A stretch of DNA of 64,000 nucleotides from Myxococcales bacterium UBA1660 (GCA_002320815.1 DCLA01000126.1:1-64000), one strand, 5' to 3'. Positions 16,513 to 26,783 are shown, numbered from the stretch's first letter. A program made the numbers and translations. Notes: generated by a model from the letters alone, not told the origin.

Positions 16513-17991
16513 ATGATGCGCACCGTCACCTCTTCTTCCCTCCTCGGCTTCCTCCTCCTCGCGGCCTGCTCCGCGGGCAACGACGACGACCCGGCGAACG
16601 CCGACATGGCCCCGCCCGTCGAGGGGCGCCCGGTGTCCGCCGCCGACTTCTGCGACGAGCTCGCGGCGCTGGTCTGCGACGCGAACACTCGCTGCTGTGG
16701 GGGCGTGGTCGACGTGGGGAGCGACCCCGACGACGCCGAGACGTGTGAGGAGCAGCAGCTCGCGGCGTGCCGCGGTTCGGTGGAGCCGCTCCTGGAGGAC
16801 CCCCGTACGGCCTACGTTCCGGAGCGCGGCGGTGCGTTCCTGGACGCCTTCGAGGTCCAGGCCGAAGGCTGCTTCGCGGCGCCGCCGTCGGTGGACGACT
16901 TCATGGCGCTCTTCGAGGGGACCGGCGTGGAGGGGGCGGACTGCACGCCGCCCTCGACCGACACCGACGACCTCCGGGTCTCCCAGCTCTCGTGCGCGGA
17001 CGGGCTGGCCTGCCATCTCTATGCCCGCTCCACGGGCGGCATCCGCGGCACGTGCGAGCCGCGCGAGGACATGGACTGCTCCCACGTCCTCGACTGCGCC
17101 AGCGGGTACTACTGCAACCAGCCGGAGGGGTGGGAGCCCGGGCGCTGGGGGAGCTGCCAGCCGCTGAAGACCAACGCCTGGGAGTGCACCTCGGACCAGC
17201 AGTGCGAGAGCCGCTACTGCTCCCCGGTCTCCGGCCAGTGCGCCGACCCCGAGCCCCAGCGCTACTGCGCGGCGCGCACCTATGGGGGCCTCGTGGTGGC
17301 CCACGAGCCGCTGGGCTACTGGCGCCTCGGCGAGGGTTCGGGGACCGCGGCGGCCACCGTCGGCGCCGGCTTCGACGGCGAGTACACCGGCGGCACCACC
17401 CTCGTGGAGGGCATCGCCGGCGACGACGACGGCGCGGTGAGCATCGGCGGCATGAACCGGGGCGTCATCCTGCCCGAGGCCGTCGGCGAGAGCTTCTCCG
17501 GCCGCCGCATGACCCTCGAGCTCTGGTTCCAGCGCAGCGGGAGCAGCGAGACGGGCCCGCTCCTGGAGTTCGGCCAGGACGACGAGGAGGCGGGCCGCGG
17601 CGTGCGCATCTGGAACCACAACGCGGCGGACAAGCTCCACGCGAACTTCCGGGACGTCGACGGGACCGGGCACTCCACGACCTCGGCGGAGGGCACCATC
17701 GAAGCCGACACCTGGTACCACGTGGTCGCGACCTACGACGGGTCCACCGGGCGCCTCTACCTCGACGGCAGCACCGTGGGCGAGCCCATCGAGGGCTCTT
17801 TCGAGCCGCAGACCACCGGCGAGCTCTTCGTCGGCCTCCGGATGGACGACGAGCGCTCGGTCCAGGGTTCCGTCGACGAGGTCGCCGTGTACGACCGGGT
17901 GCTTTCCTCGGGCGAGATCCGCGCCCACCGCGACCGCGGCAAGGATGGCCCCGCGGCTCAGGACTTCGTTCTCTTCCGCTGGCTCCGCTGA
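16513..17991 (+). CDS. Cys-rich lipoprotein with LamG-like domain
   Basis: 492 residues. The start ATG at 16513 (MMRTVTSSSLLGFLLLAAC) gives a lipobox with C19. The first ~280 residues are Cys-rich (CDANTRCCGG, CSHVLDCASGYYCN, CTSDQQCESRYC), like secreted myxobacterial 'tryptophan-rich/EB-like' Cys modules. Residues ~290-480 form a concanavalin/LamG fold (HEPLGYWRLGEGSG, MTLELWFQRSG, TWYHVVATYDGSTGRLYLDG, GSVDEVAVYDRVLS), which usually binds carbohydrate or protein ligands. It is probably outer-membrane attached. It follows the M23 surface protein by 173 nt and may belong to the same surface functional group, but its partner is unknown. Confidence 0.85.
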   Translation: MMRTVTSSSLLGFLLLAACSAGNDDDPANADMAPPVEGRPVSAADFCDELAALVCDANTRCCGGVVDVGSDPDDAETCEEQQLAACRGSVEPLLEDPRTAYVPERGGAFLDAFEVQAEGCFAAPPSVDDFMALFEGTGVEGADCTPPSTDTDDLRVSQLSCADGLACHLYARSTGGIRGTCEPREDMDCSHVLDCASGYYCNQPEGWEPGRWGSCQPLKTNAWECTSDQQCESRYCSPVSGQCADPEPQRYCAARTYGGLVVAHEPLGYWRLGEGSGTAAATVGAGFDGEYTGGTTLVEGIAGDDDGAVSIGGMNRGVILPEAVGESFSGRRMTLELWFQRSGSSETGPLLEFGQDDEEAGRGVRIWNHNAADKLHANFRDVDGTGHSTTSAEGTIEADTWYHVVATYDGSTGRLYLDGSTVGEPIEGSFEPQTTGELFVGLRMDDERSVQGSVDEVAVYDRVLSSGEIRAHRDRGKDGPAAQDFVLFRWLR

Positions 17992-18042
17992 GAAGCGAGG
18001 ATCGGTTGTGCGCGCTCCCCAGGTGGGGCAGGGTCTCGCTCC

Positions 18043-18960
<918 letters not shown>

Positions 18961-19067
18961 ACGCGCCGAGAAAAATCGGGCTCGGGGTACCCGCGGTGTC
19001 GGCGCGATGCGGTGTGCCTTGGTCGGGCGAGGGCAGGGCGCTCCCGGCCGCTCCCGACCGCTCCCGA

Positions 19068-20045
19068 CTACGACGGGGTGTAGATGTACCCTTGGTGCTG
19101 GAAGACGCAGATGCGGTTCCGGCCCTCGTCCTTGGCCTGGTAGAGCGCGGCGTCGGCGGCCTTGAGGAGCTCGTCCTTGGAGGTCACGTCCCGGCTCGGA
19201 TAGAGGGCCACGCCGATGGAGCAGGTGACCCGGAGCGGGACCCCGTTCACGTCGAAGGGCCGCTCGCTCACCGAACGCCAGGTGCGGTCGGCGACGGTGA
19301 GCGCGCCGGAGAAGTGGGTGCTGGGCAGGATGAGCAGGAACTCGTCGCCGCCATAGCGCGCCACCACGTCGATCTCGCGGAGGGCCTCCTGGAGCCGCTC
19401 GGCGACCAGGCGGATCACCTGGTCGCCCACGTCGTGGCCGTAGTCGTCGTTGAAGCGCTTGAACCCGTCGACGTCGACCATCGCGCAGGCCAGCGGCTCG
19501 CGGTAGCGCTCGGCCCGCTTGAACTCTTCGTGGAGGCGGGTGTGGAGGTAGCGGAAGTTGAACAGGCCGGTCAGGTCGTCCCGGACGGCGAGTTCCTGGA
19601 GGCGCGTGCGGGCGCGGCTCACCTCGTCGTGCATCCGCTTGATGCGCAACATGCCCTCCACCCGCGCCAGGAGCTCCCGCTCGTCGAAGGGCTTGCTCAC
19701 GTAGTCGTCGGCGCCGATGCGCAGGCCCTCGACGCGGCTCGACGTGTCCGCCCGCGCGGTCACCAGGATGACCGGGAGGAACGTGTCACTGGTGACCGAC
19801 TTGATCATCCGGCACACGTCCACGCCGCTCACGCCGGGCATGACCACGTCGAGGAGCACCAGGTCGACGCCGCCGTTCCGCGCCAGGTCCACCGCGGGGG
19901 CGCCCGAATCCAGGGTCCGGACCTCCATCCCGGCGCCGCGGAGTAGACCTGCCACGTACTCCCGCGTCACCCGATCGTCATCGACGACCAGCACCCGCGG
20001 CGTACGGCCCGGGTTCACATCGCTCTCGGGCGCTCGCTCCGGCAC
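19068..20045 (-). CDS. Response regulator with GGDEF diguanylate cyclase domain
   Basis: 325 residues from a GTG at 20045 (an alternative GTG lies at 20018). Receiver domain at residues ~17-135 with acidic triad VVDDD, phospho-acceptor D66 in LLDVVMPG and the conserved Lys in SKPF. A linking helix leads to a GGDEF domain with intact RYGGDEF (232-236). The inhibitory I-site REID is at 223-226, exactly five residues before GGDEF. It should make cyclic di-GMP under phosphorylation control with product feedback. No cognate kinase is adjacent, although the hybrid kinase at 9.8-13 kb is on the other strand nearby. The start codon lies only 6 nt from that of the divergent GTPase gene. Confidence 0.93.
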   Translation of the reverse strand: MPERAPESDVNPGRTPRVLVVDDDRVTREYVAGLLRGAGMEVRTLDSGAPAVDLARNGGVDLVLLDVVMPGVSGVDVCRMIKSVTSDTFLPVILVTARADTSSRVEGLRIGADDYVSKPFDERELLARVEGMLRIKRMHDEVSRARTRLQELAVRDDLTGLFNFRYLHTRLHEEFKRAERYREPLACAMVDVDGFKRFNDDYGHDVGDQVIRLVAERLQEALREIDVVARYGGDEFLLILPSTHFSGALTVADRTWRSVSERPFDVNGVPLRVTCSIGVALYPSRDVTSKDELLKAADAALYQAKDEGRNRICVFQHQGYIYTPS

Positions 20046-20051
20046 GCCCCC

Positions 20052-22844
20052 ATGGTACACCCTCTCGTCGTGGGTTTCCTCGATCGCTTCGAGCGCTTCC
20101 TGGACGACGTGGTCCTCCTCCCGGACGACCTGCGCGCCGATCTGGAGGCCGCGGACGCGGCGCTGGACGCCGGGGCGCACCCCGAGGCGGAGCAGCTCTT
20201 CCTGGCGGTCCTCGCCGAGCGACCCCAGCTGGCCCGCGCGCTCCTCGGGTTGGCCCACGCCCGGCACGGCCTGGGCGATCGGCCGGGGACGCTGCAGGCC
20301 CTGAAGGACGCCCGGGAGCAGATCCCCGAGGACGGCGAGGTGGCCCTGTGGACCGCGCGCCTGGCGCTGGAGCTGGGCGACGGTGCGCTGGCCGCGAGCG
20401 CGAGTCGGGCCGCGGCGCGGTCCTTCGCCAACCAGGGCGGTGACCGCCTGGCCGATGCCTTCGCCTCGCTCGCGTGGGCGGAGTGGCACAACGGCCGGGC
20501 CGACCGCGCGGCCCGGGAGCTGCGCAAGGCCCTGGCCATCCGCCCCGACGACGCCCAGCTCCGGCTGGCCCTGGTGGAGGCCCTGGTCGACGCCGGCGAG
20601 CTCGCGCCGGCTCGGAGCGCCGCCCAGGGGCTGGACCCCGCCGGCGCGCCGCCGGACCGTCAGCTCCGGGCGGGGAGGGCGCTGGCCACCCTGGGAGCCC
20701 ACCGCGAGGCGCGGCGCTTCCTGGAAGCGGCCGTCGCCGGCGGCGAGCCCGCGGCGCTCCTGCCCCTCGCCGAGGCGGCGATGGCCGATGACCTCGGAGC
20801 CGCGGAGAAGCTGGCCCGGGAGGCGGTGGCCAAGGGCGTGGGCCCGGCGGCGCTCACCACGCTGGCCCGGGTGCTCACCGCGGGCGGTCGCTTCGCGGCG
20901 GCCGCCGAGGCCCACGCCGCGGCCGCGGCGGCCACCGGCGACGCCGACGCGTGGCGCCGGGCTCTGCGCACCGTGCCCACGGGCGACGCCCCTTCGCTCA
21001 GCGCCTTCGCCGACTCTCTGGACGCGCTGGTGCCCGGGGATCCCGCCTCGCGTGGGGCGCGGGCGTGGGTGGCCCTCGCGCGGCGCGAGCCCCTGCCCGA
21101 GCTGGGCCCCGCCGCCGGCCCGCGGGAGCTGATGGCCCACGTGCGCCGCGCGCTGGACGAGGGGCGGCCCGCCGAGGCTCGCGAGCTGCTCGAGCGCTAC
21201 GACGCCGCCGCTGCCGGGGATCCGCCCCCGGCCGACGCCGACGTCGTGCGCGAGCTCCGGGCGAAGACCCTGCGGGCGCTGTGGCTCGACAAGGGCGAAG
21301 TAGACCTCGCCGCGGCCATCGACGCCGTCGGGCGCTTCGCCGCCGACCACCGCCTGGACGCCGTGGAGCGCCGCGCCAATCAGCTGCGCGACGAGCTCGA
21401 CCGGCCCCTGCTCCTGGCGGTCCTGGGGGAGTTCAACGCCGGCAAGTCCACGCTGATCAACGCCTTCATCGGCGCGGCCGTCGCCCCCACCGGCATCGTG
21501 CCCACCACCGCGACCTTGAACGTCCTCCGGAGCGGCGCCGAGCGGCGGGTCCGGGTGGTCTTCGCCGACGGCCACACCCGCGAGGGCGACTACGAGGCCC
21601 TCGGGGGCATGCTGGAGGACGCCGAGGCGCTCGGCAGCGACGCGGAGGGCGCCGCCCGGGTGGACCGGGTGGAGATCACGCTGCCCAGCGAGATGCTCGA
21701 GCGCACCTGGATCCTCGACGCGCCGGGCACCAACGCGCTGGACGAAGCCCACGAGCGCCTGGCCAAGGAGGCCGCCCGTCGCGCGGACGCGGTCTTGTGG
21801 ATCTTCGACGCCGCCCAGGCGGGTAAAGCCACCGAGAGCAAGATGCTCGACACCCTCAAGGCCGAGGGCCGCGAGGTGGTCGCGGTGCTCAACAAATGCG
21901 ACCGGCTCAAGGAGGGCGAGCTCGAGCGGGTCTCGCGGGTGGTCGAGGCCAGCTTCGGCGCGCCGCCCATCCCGCTCTCGGCCCGCAAGGCCCTCAAGGC
22001 GCGGCTCGCCGACGACGAAGAAGCGCTCGAAGCCAGCGGGTTCCCGGCGTTCCTCGCCGCCCTGGAGGAGCGCATCTTCTCGCGCTCCCGCTTGCTGAAG
22101 CACGCCGCCTGTGCGGGGCGGCTGGGACACAGCCTGGAGGTCGCGCTCGAGCGGGAGGCGACCTTGGCGGCGGAGCGCGAGGCCCGGTGCGTCGACCTCG
22201 AGGAGCGGCGCGAGGCGCTGGGCGCGGCCGGCGCCGACCTGCAGCTCGCGGTCACCGACGCCAGCCGGGCCCTGGAGCGCGACGTGGACGAGGCCTTCGA
22301 CGCCGCCGCCGACGAGGTGCTCGCCTTCGTGCGCCCCCGGCGGAGCCGCTTCGCCCGCCAAGGCACCGATCCCGAGGACCGCGCCTTCCTGGCCGACGTG
22401 CTCGAGCGACGCCTCGGCCAGGCCGTGGAGCGCTGCGAGACACGCCTGGTGGCACGGCTCCGGGGCGTCCTGGGGCCCGTCGCCGGCGAGCGCCTCGGCG
22501 AGACTTTGCGCTCCCAGGTGCGGCCGCCGCTGGCGGCGTTCTGGGGGTATCAGCGGGGGCTCCTGGAGGGCGGCGCGTTGAAGCGCTTCTTCGATGACGT
22601 GCTGCCCCAGGTGGACCTGGCGCGCGCGCCCATCGCGGCCGCGCTGGGCGGTGCCCGGGCGGACATCGCCGAGGAGCTCCGCGGTCCGCTCCAGAACGCG
22701 GTGAGCGAGCTCCAGGCGCGGCTGGACGCGGACCTGGGCCGGGAGCTGGCCGAGCGGCGGGCCGCCGAAGACGAGCGCTCGTGGCGCCTGGTCGGGCCCC
22801 TCCACGCGCTCCGCGAGGTCCTCGGCGAGATCTCCCGCCGTTGA
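20052..22844 (+). CDS. TPR-containing dynamin-like GTPase
   Basis: 930 residues. Residues 1-~440 are Ala-rich helical repeats of TPR type (EAEQLFLAVLAERPQLARAL, AARELRKALAIRPDDAQL). A dynamin-family GTPase domain follows: G1 GEFNAGKST (K465), G2 Thr in PTTATLN, G3 DAPGTN, G4 NKCD and G5 SARKA. The C-terminal ~300 residues are long charged helices, probably the stalk (bundle), with no clear membrane helix. Bacterial dynamin-like proteins remodel or repair membranes; the TPR fusion suggests recruitment by a protein partner (inference). The start could also be GTG 20070, because the ATG at 20052 is only 6 nt from the divergent cyclase start. Confidence 0.9.
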   Translation: MVHPLVVGFLDRFERFLDDVVLLPDDLRADLEAADAALDAGAHPEAEQLFLAVLAERPQLARALLGLAHARHGLGDRPGTLQALKDAREQIPEDGEVALWTARLALELGDGALAASASRAAARSFANQGGDRLADAFASLAWAEWHNGRADRAARELRKALAIRPDDAQLRLALVEALVDAGELAPARSAAQGLDPAGAPPDRQLRAGRALATLGAHREARRFLEAAVAGGEPAALLPLAEAAMADDLGAAEKLAREAVAKGVGPAALTTLARVLTAGGRFAAAAEAHAAAAAATGDADAWRRALRTVPTGDAPSLSAFADSLDALVPGDPASRGARAWVALARREPLPELGPAAGPRELMAHVRRALDEGRPAEARELLERYDAAAAGDPPPADADVVRELRAKTLRALWLDKGEVDLAAAIDAVGRFAADHRLDAVERRANQLRDELDRPLLLAVLGEFNAGKSTLINAFIGAAVAPTGIVPTTATLNVLRSGAERRVRVVFADGHTREGDYEALGGMLEDAEALGSDAEGAARVDRVEITLPSEMLERTWILDAPGTNALDEAHERLAKEAARRADAVLWIFDAAQAGKATESKMLDTLKAEGREVVAVLNKCDRLKEGELERVSRVVEASFGAPPIPLSARKALKARLADDEEALEASGFPAFLAALEERIFSRSRLLKHAACAGRLGHSLEVALEREATLAAEREARCVDLEERREALGAAGADLQLAVTDASRALERDVDEAFDAAADEVLAFVRPRRSRFARQGTDPEDRAFLADVLERRLGQAVERCETRLVARLRGVLGPVAGERLGETLRSQVRPPLAAFWGYQRGLLEGGALKRFFDDVLPQVDLARAPIAAALGGARADIAEELRGPLQNAVSELQARLDADLGRELAERRAAEDERSWRLVGPLHALREVLGEISRR

Positions 22845-22960
22845 AGGGGGCTCTCCGGATCCCTCGAAAAATCCGAGGTGACCGCCGACTGGTCCGGAAC
22901 ATGCAGTCGGAAAGTGCAGATCTCGACGGGTCCCCCTTCCGTTCCCCGGCGCGGGGCGCA

Positions 22961-22966
22961 TATACT
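22961..22966 (+). promoter_or_regulatory. -10-like hexamer upstream of rpoN
   Basis: TATACT stands out in very GC-rich surroundings 32 nt before the rpoN ATG. A -35 match at 17 nt spacing is poor, so this is a candidate only. Confidence 0.35.
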
Positions 22967-22998
22967 CGGAGAACGCCCTCGGGGCAGAAACGGAATCC

Positions 22999-24462
22999 AT
23001 GGAGATAAAGCAGCAGCTCCGGCTCTCCCAGCAGCTGGTGATGACCCCGCAGCTCCAGCAGGCGATCAAGCTGCTGCAGATGTCGCGGATGGAGCTCGCG
23101 GAGCTGGTCCAGGAAGAGCTCCTCGAGAACCCGGTCCTCGAGGACACCCTGGAAGGCGGCGACGCCCGCGAGGTGGCTTCGGGCACGGTCGACGAGTCGC
23201 CGACGATCGACAAGCAGATCGCCAGCGACGACAAGCAGCTCACCGACGATCCCCAGCGCGACAAGAAGGACGACATCGACTGGGAGCGCTACCTGGAGAA
23301 CCACGCGCTCCAGCAGCCGATGCCCTCGTTCCGCCGCGGTCGGGACGACGACATGCCCGGCGTCGATCAGACGCTCTCGGTCGGCGAGGACCTGGTGGAC
23401 CACCTGGCCTGGCAGCTCCGGATGGGCGACTTCATCGAGGAGGAGCAGAAGTTTGGCGCGCTCGTCCTGGCCCAGCTCGACGGCCACGGCTTCCTCCGGA
23501 TGGACGGTGTGCCCTCCGACGAGATCGTCCCGCGCTTCGCCGAAGAAGCCGGGCTCCACGCCGAGGACGCCGAAGAGGTCCTGCGCATGATGCAGCAGTT
23601 CGACCCCGTCGGCTGCTGCGCGCGCTCCCTCGAGGAGAGCCTGCTGGTCCAAGCCGAGGGCTTCGGCATGGACGAGCTGGTGATGGCGGTCATCCGCGAT
23701 CACATCCCGGACCTCGAGAAGCGGAATTACAACCAGATCGCCAAGGCCCTCGATGTGCCCGTCGAGGAGGTCTACGACATCGCGCAGGTGATCGGCGAGC
23801 TCGAGCCCCGGCCGGGTCGCAACTACGCGAGTGAAGAGCCGCGCTACATCACCCCCGACGTGTACGTGCACCGGGTGGGTGACGAGTACTACGTCATGGC
23901 CAACGACGATGGGATGCCGAAGCTGAAGATCAGCGGCTTCTATCGCTCGGCCATGGCCGACGATCCCAAGGCCAAGGAGTACATCCAGTCCAAGCTGCGT
24001 AGCGCGCAGTGGCTGATCCGCTCCATCGACCAGCGCCGGAAGACGATCATCAAGGTCACCGAGTGCATCGTCGAGAAGCAGCGGGACTTCTTCGACAAGG
24101 GCATCGAGTTCCTCAAGCCGATGATCCTCCGAGACATCGCCGAGGCCGTGGAGATGCACGAGAGCACCATCTCGCGCGTCACCTCGAACAAGTACGTGCA
24201 CACCCCGCGGGGGCTCTTCGAGCTCAAGTTCTTCTTCAACAGCGCCATTCGCCGCGACAACAAGGAGGACATCGCCTCCGAGTCGGTGAAGCAGGCCATC
24301 AAGAAGATCGTGTCCGAAGAGGACCCGCAGAGTCCGCACAGCGACCAGAAGATCGTCGAGATCCTCAAGGATCGAGACATCCGGATCGCGCGCCGGACGG
24401 TGGCGAAGTACCGAGAGATGTTGGGCATCCTGAGCTCCACCAAGCGAAAGAAATACTTCTGA
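22999..24462 (+). CDS. rpoN: RNA polymerase sigma-54 factor
   Basis: 487 residues, normal length. Region I is the Gln-rich N-terminus (KQQLRLSQQLVMTPQLQQAI) that contacts activators. An acidic region II follows, then the core-binding domain, the helix-turn-helix and the RpoN box ARRTVAKYRE near the C-terminus, which reads the -24 element. It directs transcription from -24/-12 promoters that need AAA+ activators, which are abundant in myxobacteria. It heads the classical rpoN-hpf-ptsN gene order on the same strand. ATG 22999 is chosen because region I begins immediately. Confidence 0.98.
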   Translation: MEIKQQLRLSQQLVMTPQLQQAIKLLQMSRMELAELVQEELLENPVLEDTLEGGDAREVASGTVDESPTIDKQIASDDKQLTDDPQRDKKDDIDWERYLENHALQQPMPSFRRGRDDDMPGVDQTLSVGEDLVDHLAWQLRMGDFIEEEQKFGALVLAQLDGHGFLRMDGVPSDEIVPRFAEEAGLHAEDAEEVLRMMQQFDPVGCCARSLEESLLVQAEGFGMDELVMAVIRDHIPDLEKRNYNQIAKALDVPVEEVYDIAQVIGELEPRPGRNYASEEPRYITPDVYVHRVGDEYYVMANDDGMPKLKISGFYRSAMADDPKAKEYIQSKLRSAQWLIRSIDQRRKTIIKVTECIVEKQRDFFDKGIEFLKPMILRDIAEAVEMHESTISRVTSNKYVHTPRGLFELKFFFNSAIRRDNKEDIASESVKQAIKKIVSEEDPQSPHSDQKIVEILKDRDIRIARRTVAKYREMLGILSSTKRKKYF

Positions 24463-24533
24463 GGGGGTCTCGGGATGCGGTTTGTTGGTTAGGTACAACG
24501 ACGGGTGCCGCGGTAGCGGTGTGAGGAGCAGAG

Positions 24534-24836
24534 ATGCGCATCAACTTCACGTTTCGGAACGTCCCTTCTTCGGATGGAGTCAAGGATTACGCTTCGGACA
24601 AGATCTCGAAGCTCCAGAAGTACCTCCGGGCGCCCCTCGACTGTGAAGTGACCCTGTCCAAAGAGCGGCATCTGCACATGGTGGACGTCCACCTGACCGC
24701 CGACGGGAAGCGCTTCGATGGGCACGACGAGTCCGAGGACATGTACGCCTCGATCGACCTCTGCCTCGACAAGCTGGACCGGCAGGTCCGCAATTCGAAG
24801 TCGGCCGAGTCCGGCCGCAAGCGCCACCCGCACTGA
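24534..24836 (+). CDS. hpf: Ribosome hibernation promoting factor, short form
   Basis: 100 residues, one HPF/RaiA (S30AE) domain: MRINFTFRNVPSSDGVKDY, then basic and acidic strands (KERHLHMVDVHLTADGKRF, EDMYASIDLCLDKLDRQV). It lacks the C-terminal dimerisation domain of long HPF, so it is the short type that works on ribosomes in stationary phase. GAGGAG lies just before the ATG. It follows rpoN by 71 nt, as in many Proteobacteria. Confidence 0.95.
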   Translation: MRINFTFRNVPSSDGVKDYASDKISKLQKYLRAPLDCEVTLSKERHLHMVDVHLTADGKRFDGHDESEDMYASIDLCLDKLDRQVRNSKSAESGRKRHPH

Positions 24837-24925
24837 GTGCGCGGCGCGAGGTTTTCGTCGGCGCGCGATGATTCGGCGCGCCGACGCCCTTGCGCCCGGC
24901 GCGCCGTTTGGGTAATCGCCACGCC

Positions 24926-25372
24926 GTGGGCTTGGCGCAGTATACGAGCACGGAGCGAATCGCCACCGGTGTGACGCCGACCTCCAAGGCGGCGGCGCTG
25001 CGGGTCCTCGCCGACCTCCTCGCCGAGGGCGACGACACGGTGAGCGCGGCGGGGATCCTCGAGGTCCTCCTGGCCCGCGAGCAACTGGCCAGCACCGGCG
25101 TCGGCAGCGGGGTCGCCGTGCCCCACGGTCGGGTCGGCGGGCTCGACGCGATCCGGGTGGCGCTGATCACGGTGCCCCAGGGGGTCGAGTTCGACTCGGT
25201 GGACGGCGAGCCGGTGTGCATCCTGGTCGCCATCCTCGCGCCCAAGGATCGGCCGAGTCAGCACCTCAAGGTGCTCGCCGACGCGTCCCGCTTGCTGCGC
25301 CGCGCGCACGTGCGGGAGGCGCTGCTCTCGGCGTCGGATCCGGCCGCGGCGTTCGCCGTGCTCGAGGGCTGA
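24926..25372 (+). CDS. ptsN: PTS IIA-Ntr component
   Basis: 148 residues from a GTG at 24926. The PTS EIIA type-2 fold is seen in TSKAAALRVLADLL, then the phosphorylation site His67 in VAVPHGRV preceded by STGVGSG, and the APKDRPSQHLKVLADASRLL helix. It receives phosphate from HPr and acts as a regulatory switch (nitrogen/carbon balance, potassium transport, RpoN-linked genes in other bacteria) rather than sugar uptake. Alternative starts are TTG 24890 and GTG 24971, the latter just after a TATACG hexamer. It is third in the rpoN-hpf-ptsN cluster. Confidence 0.93.
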   Translation: MGLAQYTSTERIATGVTPTSKAAALRVLADLLAEGDDTVSAAGILEVLLAREQLASTGVGSGVAVPHGRVGGLDAIRVALITVPQGVEFDSVDGEPVCILVAILAPKDRPSQHLKVLADASRLLRRAHVREALLSASDPAAAFAVLEG

Positions 25373-25488
25373 GCCGCCGTCCCCGGGTGGGGGCGGATCG
25401 ATCTCGGTCGAGTTGGATCGGAATCGCCCGTGAAAAGCGGGGCGAAATGGGGGTGTACCTGTCCCCTGCGGATGGTAGTCGCCTGCGG

Positions 25489-26082
25489 CTAGGGAGCGAG
25501 GAGGGTGGCGACGGAGTCGTAGTCGTCGTCGGTGATGGCGGCGGTGCGGGCGCAGCGGACCTTGCCGGCCGGGTCGACGAAGAGGTGGATGGGGAGGGGG
25601 GCGCCTTCGTCCAGGCCGAACCCGCCGAGCCAGGCGCGCAGAGCCTCGGTGTCGGCGACGCGCGGGCCGGTGGGGTGGTCCGGGTGCTCGGCGAGGAAGG
25701 TGCGCACGGCCTCCTCCTCGGCGTCGGCGCTGAGGAAGACCAACTCGACCGGGGTGCCCGCCTGGGCGAGGCGTTCGCGGAATCCCTCGAGGCGGGGCAT
25801 CTCTTCGACGCAGGGCCGGCACCAGGTGGCCCAGACGTTCACCCAGCGCCAGCCGCTCGCGGCGCCCGGGGTGGTGCCCTCCAGGCTCTCGGGCCAGGCG
25901 AAGGCGGGCGCGTCGGCGCCCTCGGGGTGGACCTCGCAGAACGTCGCCAGCTCCTCGGCGCTGGTCCGTTGCGCGGGGAGGGCGACCACCCGGCCGGGCG
26001 CCGGGGCGGCGGCGGAGCCTCCGTCGTCGCCGCAGCCGGCGAGGGAGCAGAGGAGGAGGAGCGGGCAGAGGAGGCAGCGCAT
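25489..26082 (-). CDS. TlpA/ResA-like thioredoxin lipoprotein
   Basis: 197 residues. The signal peptide MRCLLCPLLLLCSLAGC gives a lipobox with C17. A thioredoxin fold has the active-site WATWCRPCVEEMP, followed by a cis-Pro loop region (LPIHLFVD). The loop between the lipobox and this domain has an extra Cys (TFCEVHP). It is expected to reduce or shuffle disulfides in the periplasm or at the outer membrane. The ATG overlaps the stop of the upstream OmpA-like gene by one base (TGATG), making a three-gene operon with that gene and the VKOR fusion. Confidence 0.88.
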   Translation of the reverse strand: MRCLLCPLLLLCSLAGCGDDGGSAAAPAPGRVVALPAQRTSAEELATFCEVHPEGADAPAFAWPESLEGTTPGAASGWRWVNVWATWCRPCVEEMPRLEGFRERLAQAGTPVELVFLSADAEEEAVRTFLAEHPDHPTGPRVADTEALRAWLGGFGLDEGAPLPIHLFVDPAGKVRCARTAAITDDDYDSVATLLAP

Positions 26083-26783
26083 CAGAGTCGGCAATCGATC
26101 CACGCGACGAACGCGCTGCGGTTGAGCTCTTCGGGCGCGCAGGACGCGGAGTCGCCGCTGCGCTGCCAGTCACAGAAGCTGGCGTCGAGCTGAGCGTACT
26201 CCTCGCCCAGCCAGAGCAAGCCCACCTGGTCGTCGAGGTCCGGGTTGGGGAAGGCCTCCTGCAGGTGCGTGAGCACCGCTTCGGCGCGACCCCGGCTGAG
26301 CTCGCGGTTGGTCTCCTCGCTGCCCTCGGGGCTGGCCCGGGCGACGACGAAGAAGTAGCTGGCGCCCCGGCGCTCGGCGAAGACCCGGTCGATCAGCGCC
26401 TCGTCCTCCAGGTCGAGCTCGGCCGAGGCCTGCTCGTACTGGAGGATGCCGCCGCGCTCCTTCATGGGCACGAAGAGCGCGTTGAAGTCGGCGTCGTCCA
26501 TGGTGGCCACGCTGCGGGCCTGGACCGGCTGGCAGCCCCGGCCGCCGCCCTCGATGAGGCCGCAGCTCTGCAGGACCCGGCGGAGGATCTGCTTGAGCTG
26601 CGGCGTGCAGTACTCCTCGTTGGCGGCGGCGGCCACGGCGACGGCCTGAGGGTTGGCGGTGGCGGCGGCCTCGGCCTCTTCCAGGCGCGCCTCGGCCGAG
26701 GAGGTCCAGGTGGTCACCAGGATGGCGGGGAGGAGCAAGAGCACGGCGCCCAGGATGGCGACGGCGGCGATGGCGGTCTTCAT
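26082..26783 (-). CDS. Membrane-anchored protein with OmpA-like C-terminus
   Basis: 233 residues: an N-terminal TM anchor (AIAAVAILGAVLLLLPAILV), an Ala/Glu-rich helix, a segment with several Cys (EEYCTPQLKQ, LQSCGLIEGGGRGC) and a C-terminal ~100-residue region resembling the OmpA peptidoglycan-binding fold (ARASPEGSEETNRELSRGRA, SAFVAWIDCRL). It may tether the redox module to peptidoglycan. The five or more Cys suggest that it could be a substrate or partner of the flanking oxidoreductases (inference). It overlaps the upstream VKOR gene by 4 nt (ATGA) and the downstream TlpA gene by one base. Confidence 0.75.
   Translation of the reverse strand: MKTAIAAVAILGAVLLLLPAILVTTWTSSAEARLEEAEAAATANPQAVAVAAAANEEYCTPQLKQILRRVLQSCGLIEGGGRGCQPVQARSVATMDDADFNALFVPMKERGGILQYEQASAELDLEDEALIDRVFAERRGASYFFVVARASPEGSEETNRELSRGRAEAVLTHLQEAFPNPDLDDQVGLLWLGEEYAQLDASFCDWQRSGDSASCAPEELNRSAFVAWIDCRL

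Noticed and set aside
19068..23276. A single 1402-codon minus-strand frame spanning the cyclase and the GTPase gene
   Set aside because: Only the first ~325 codons match a receiver-GGDEF protein. The rest is the opposite strand of the well-supported GTPase gene, with Gly/Arg/Gln/Val shadow composition.
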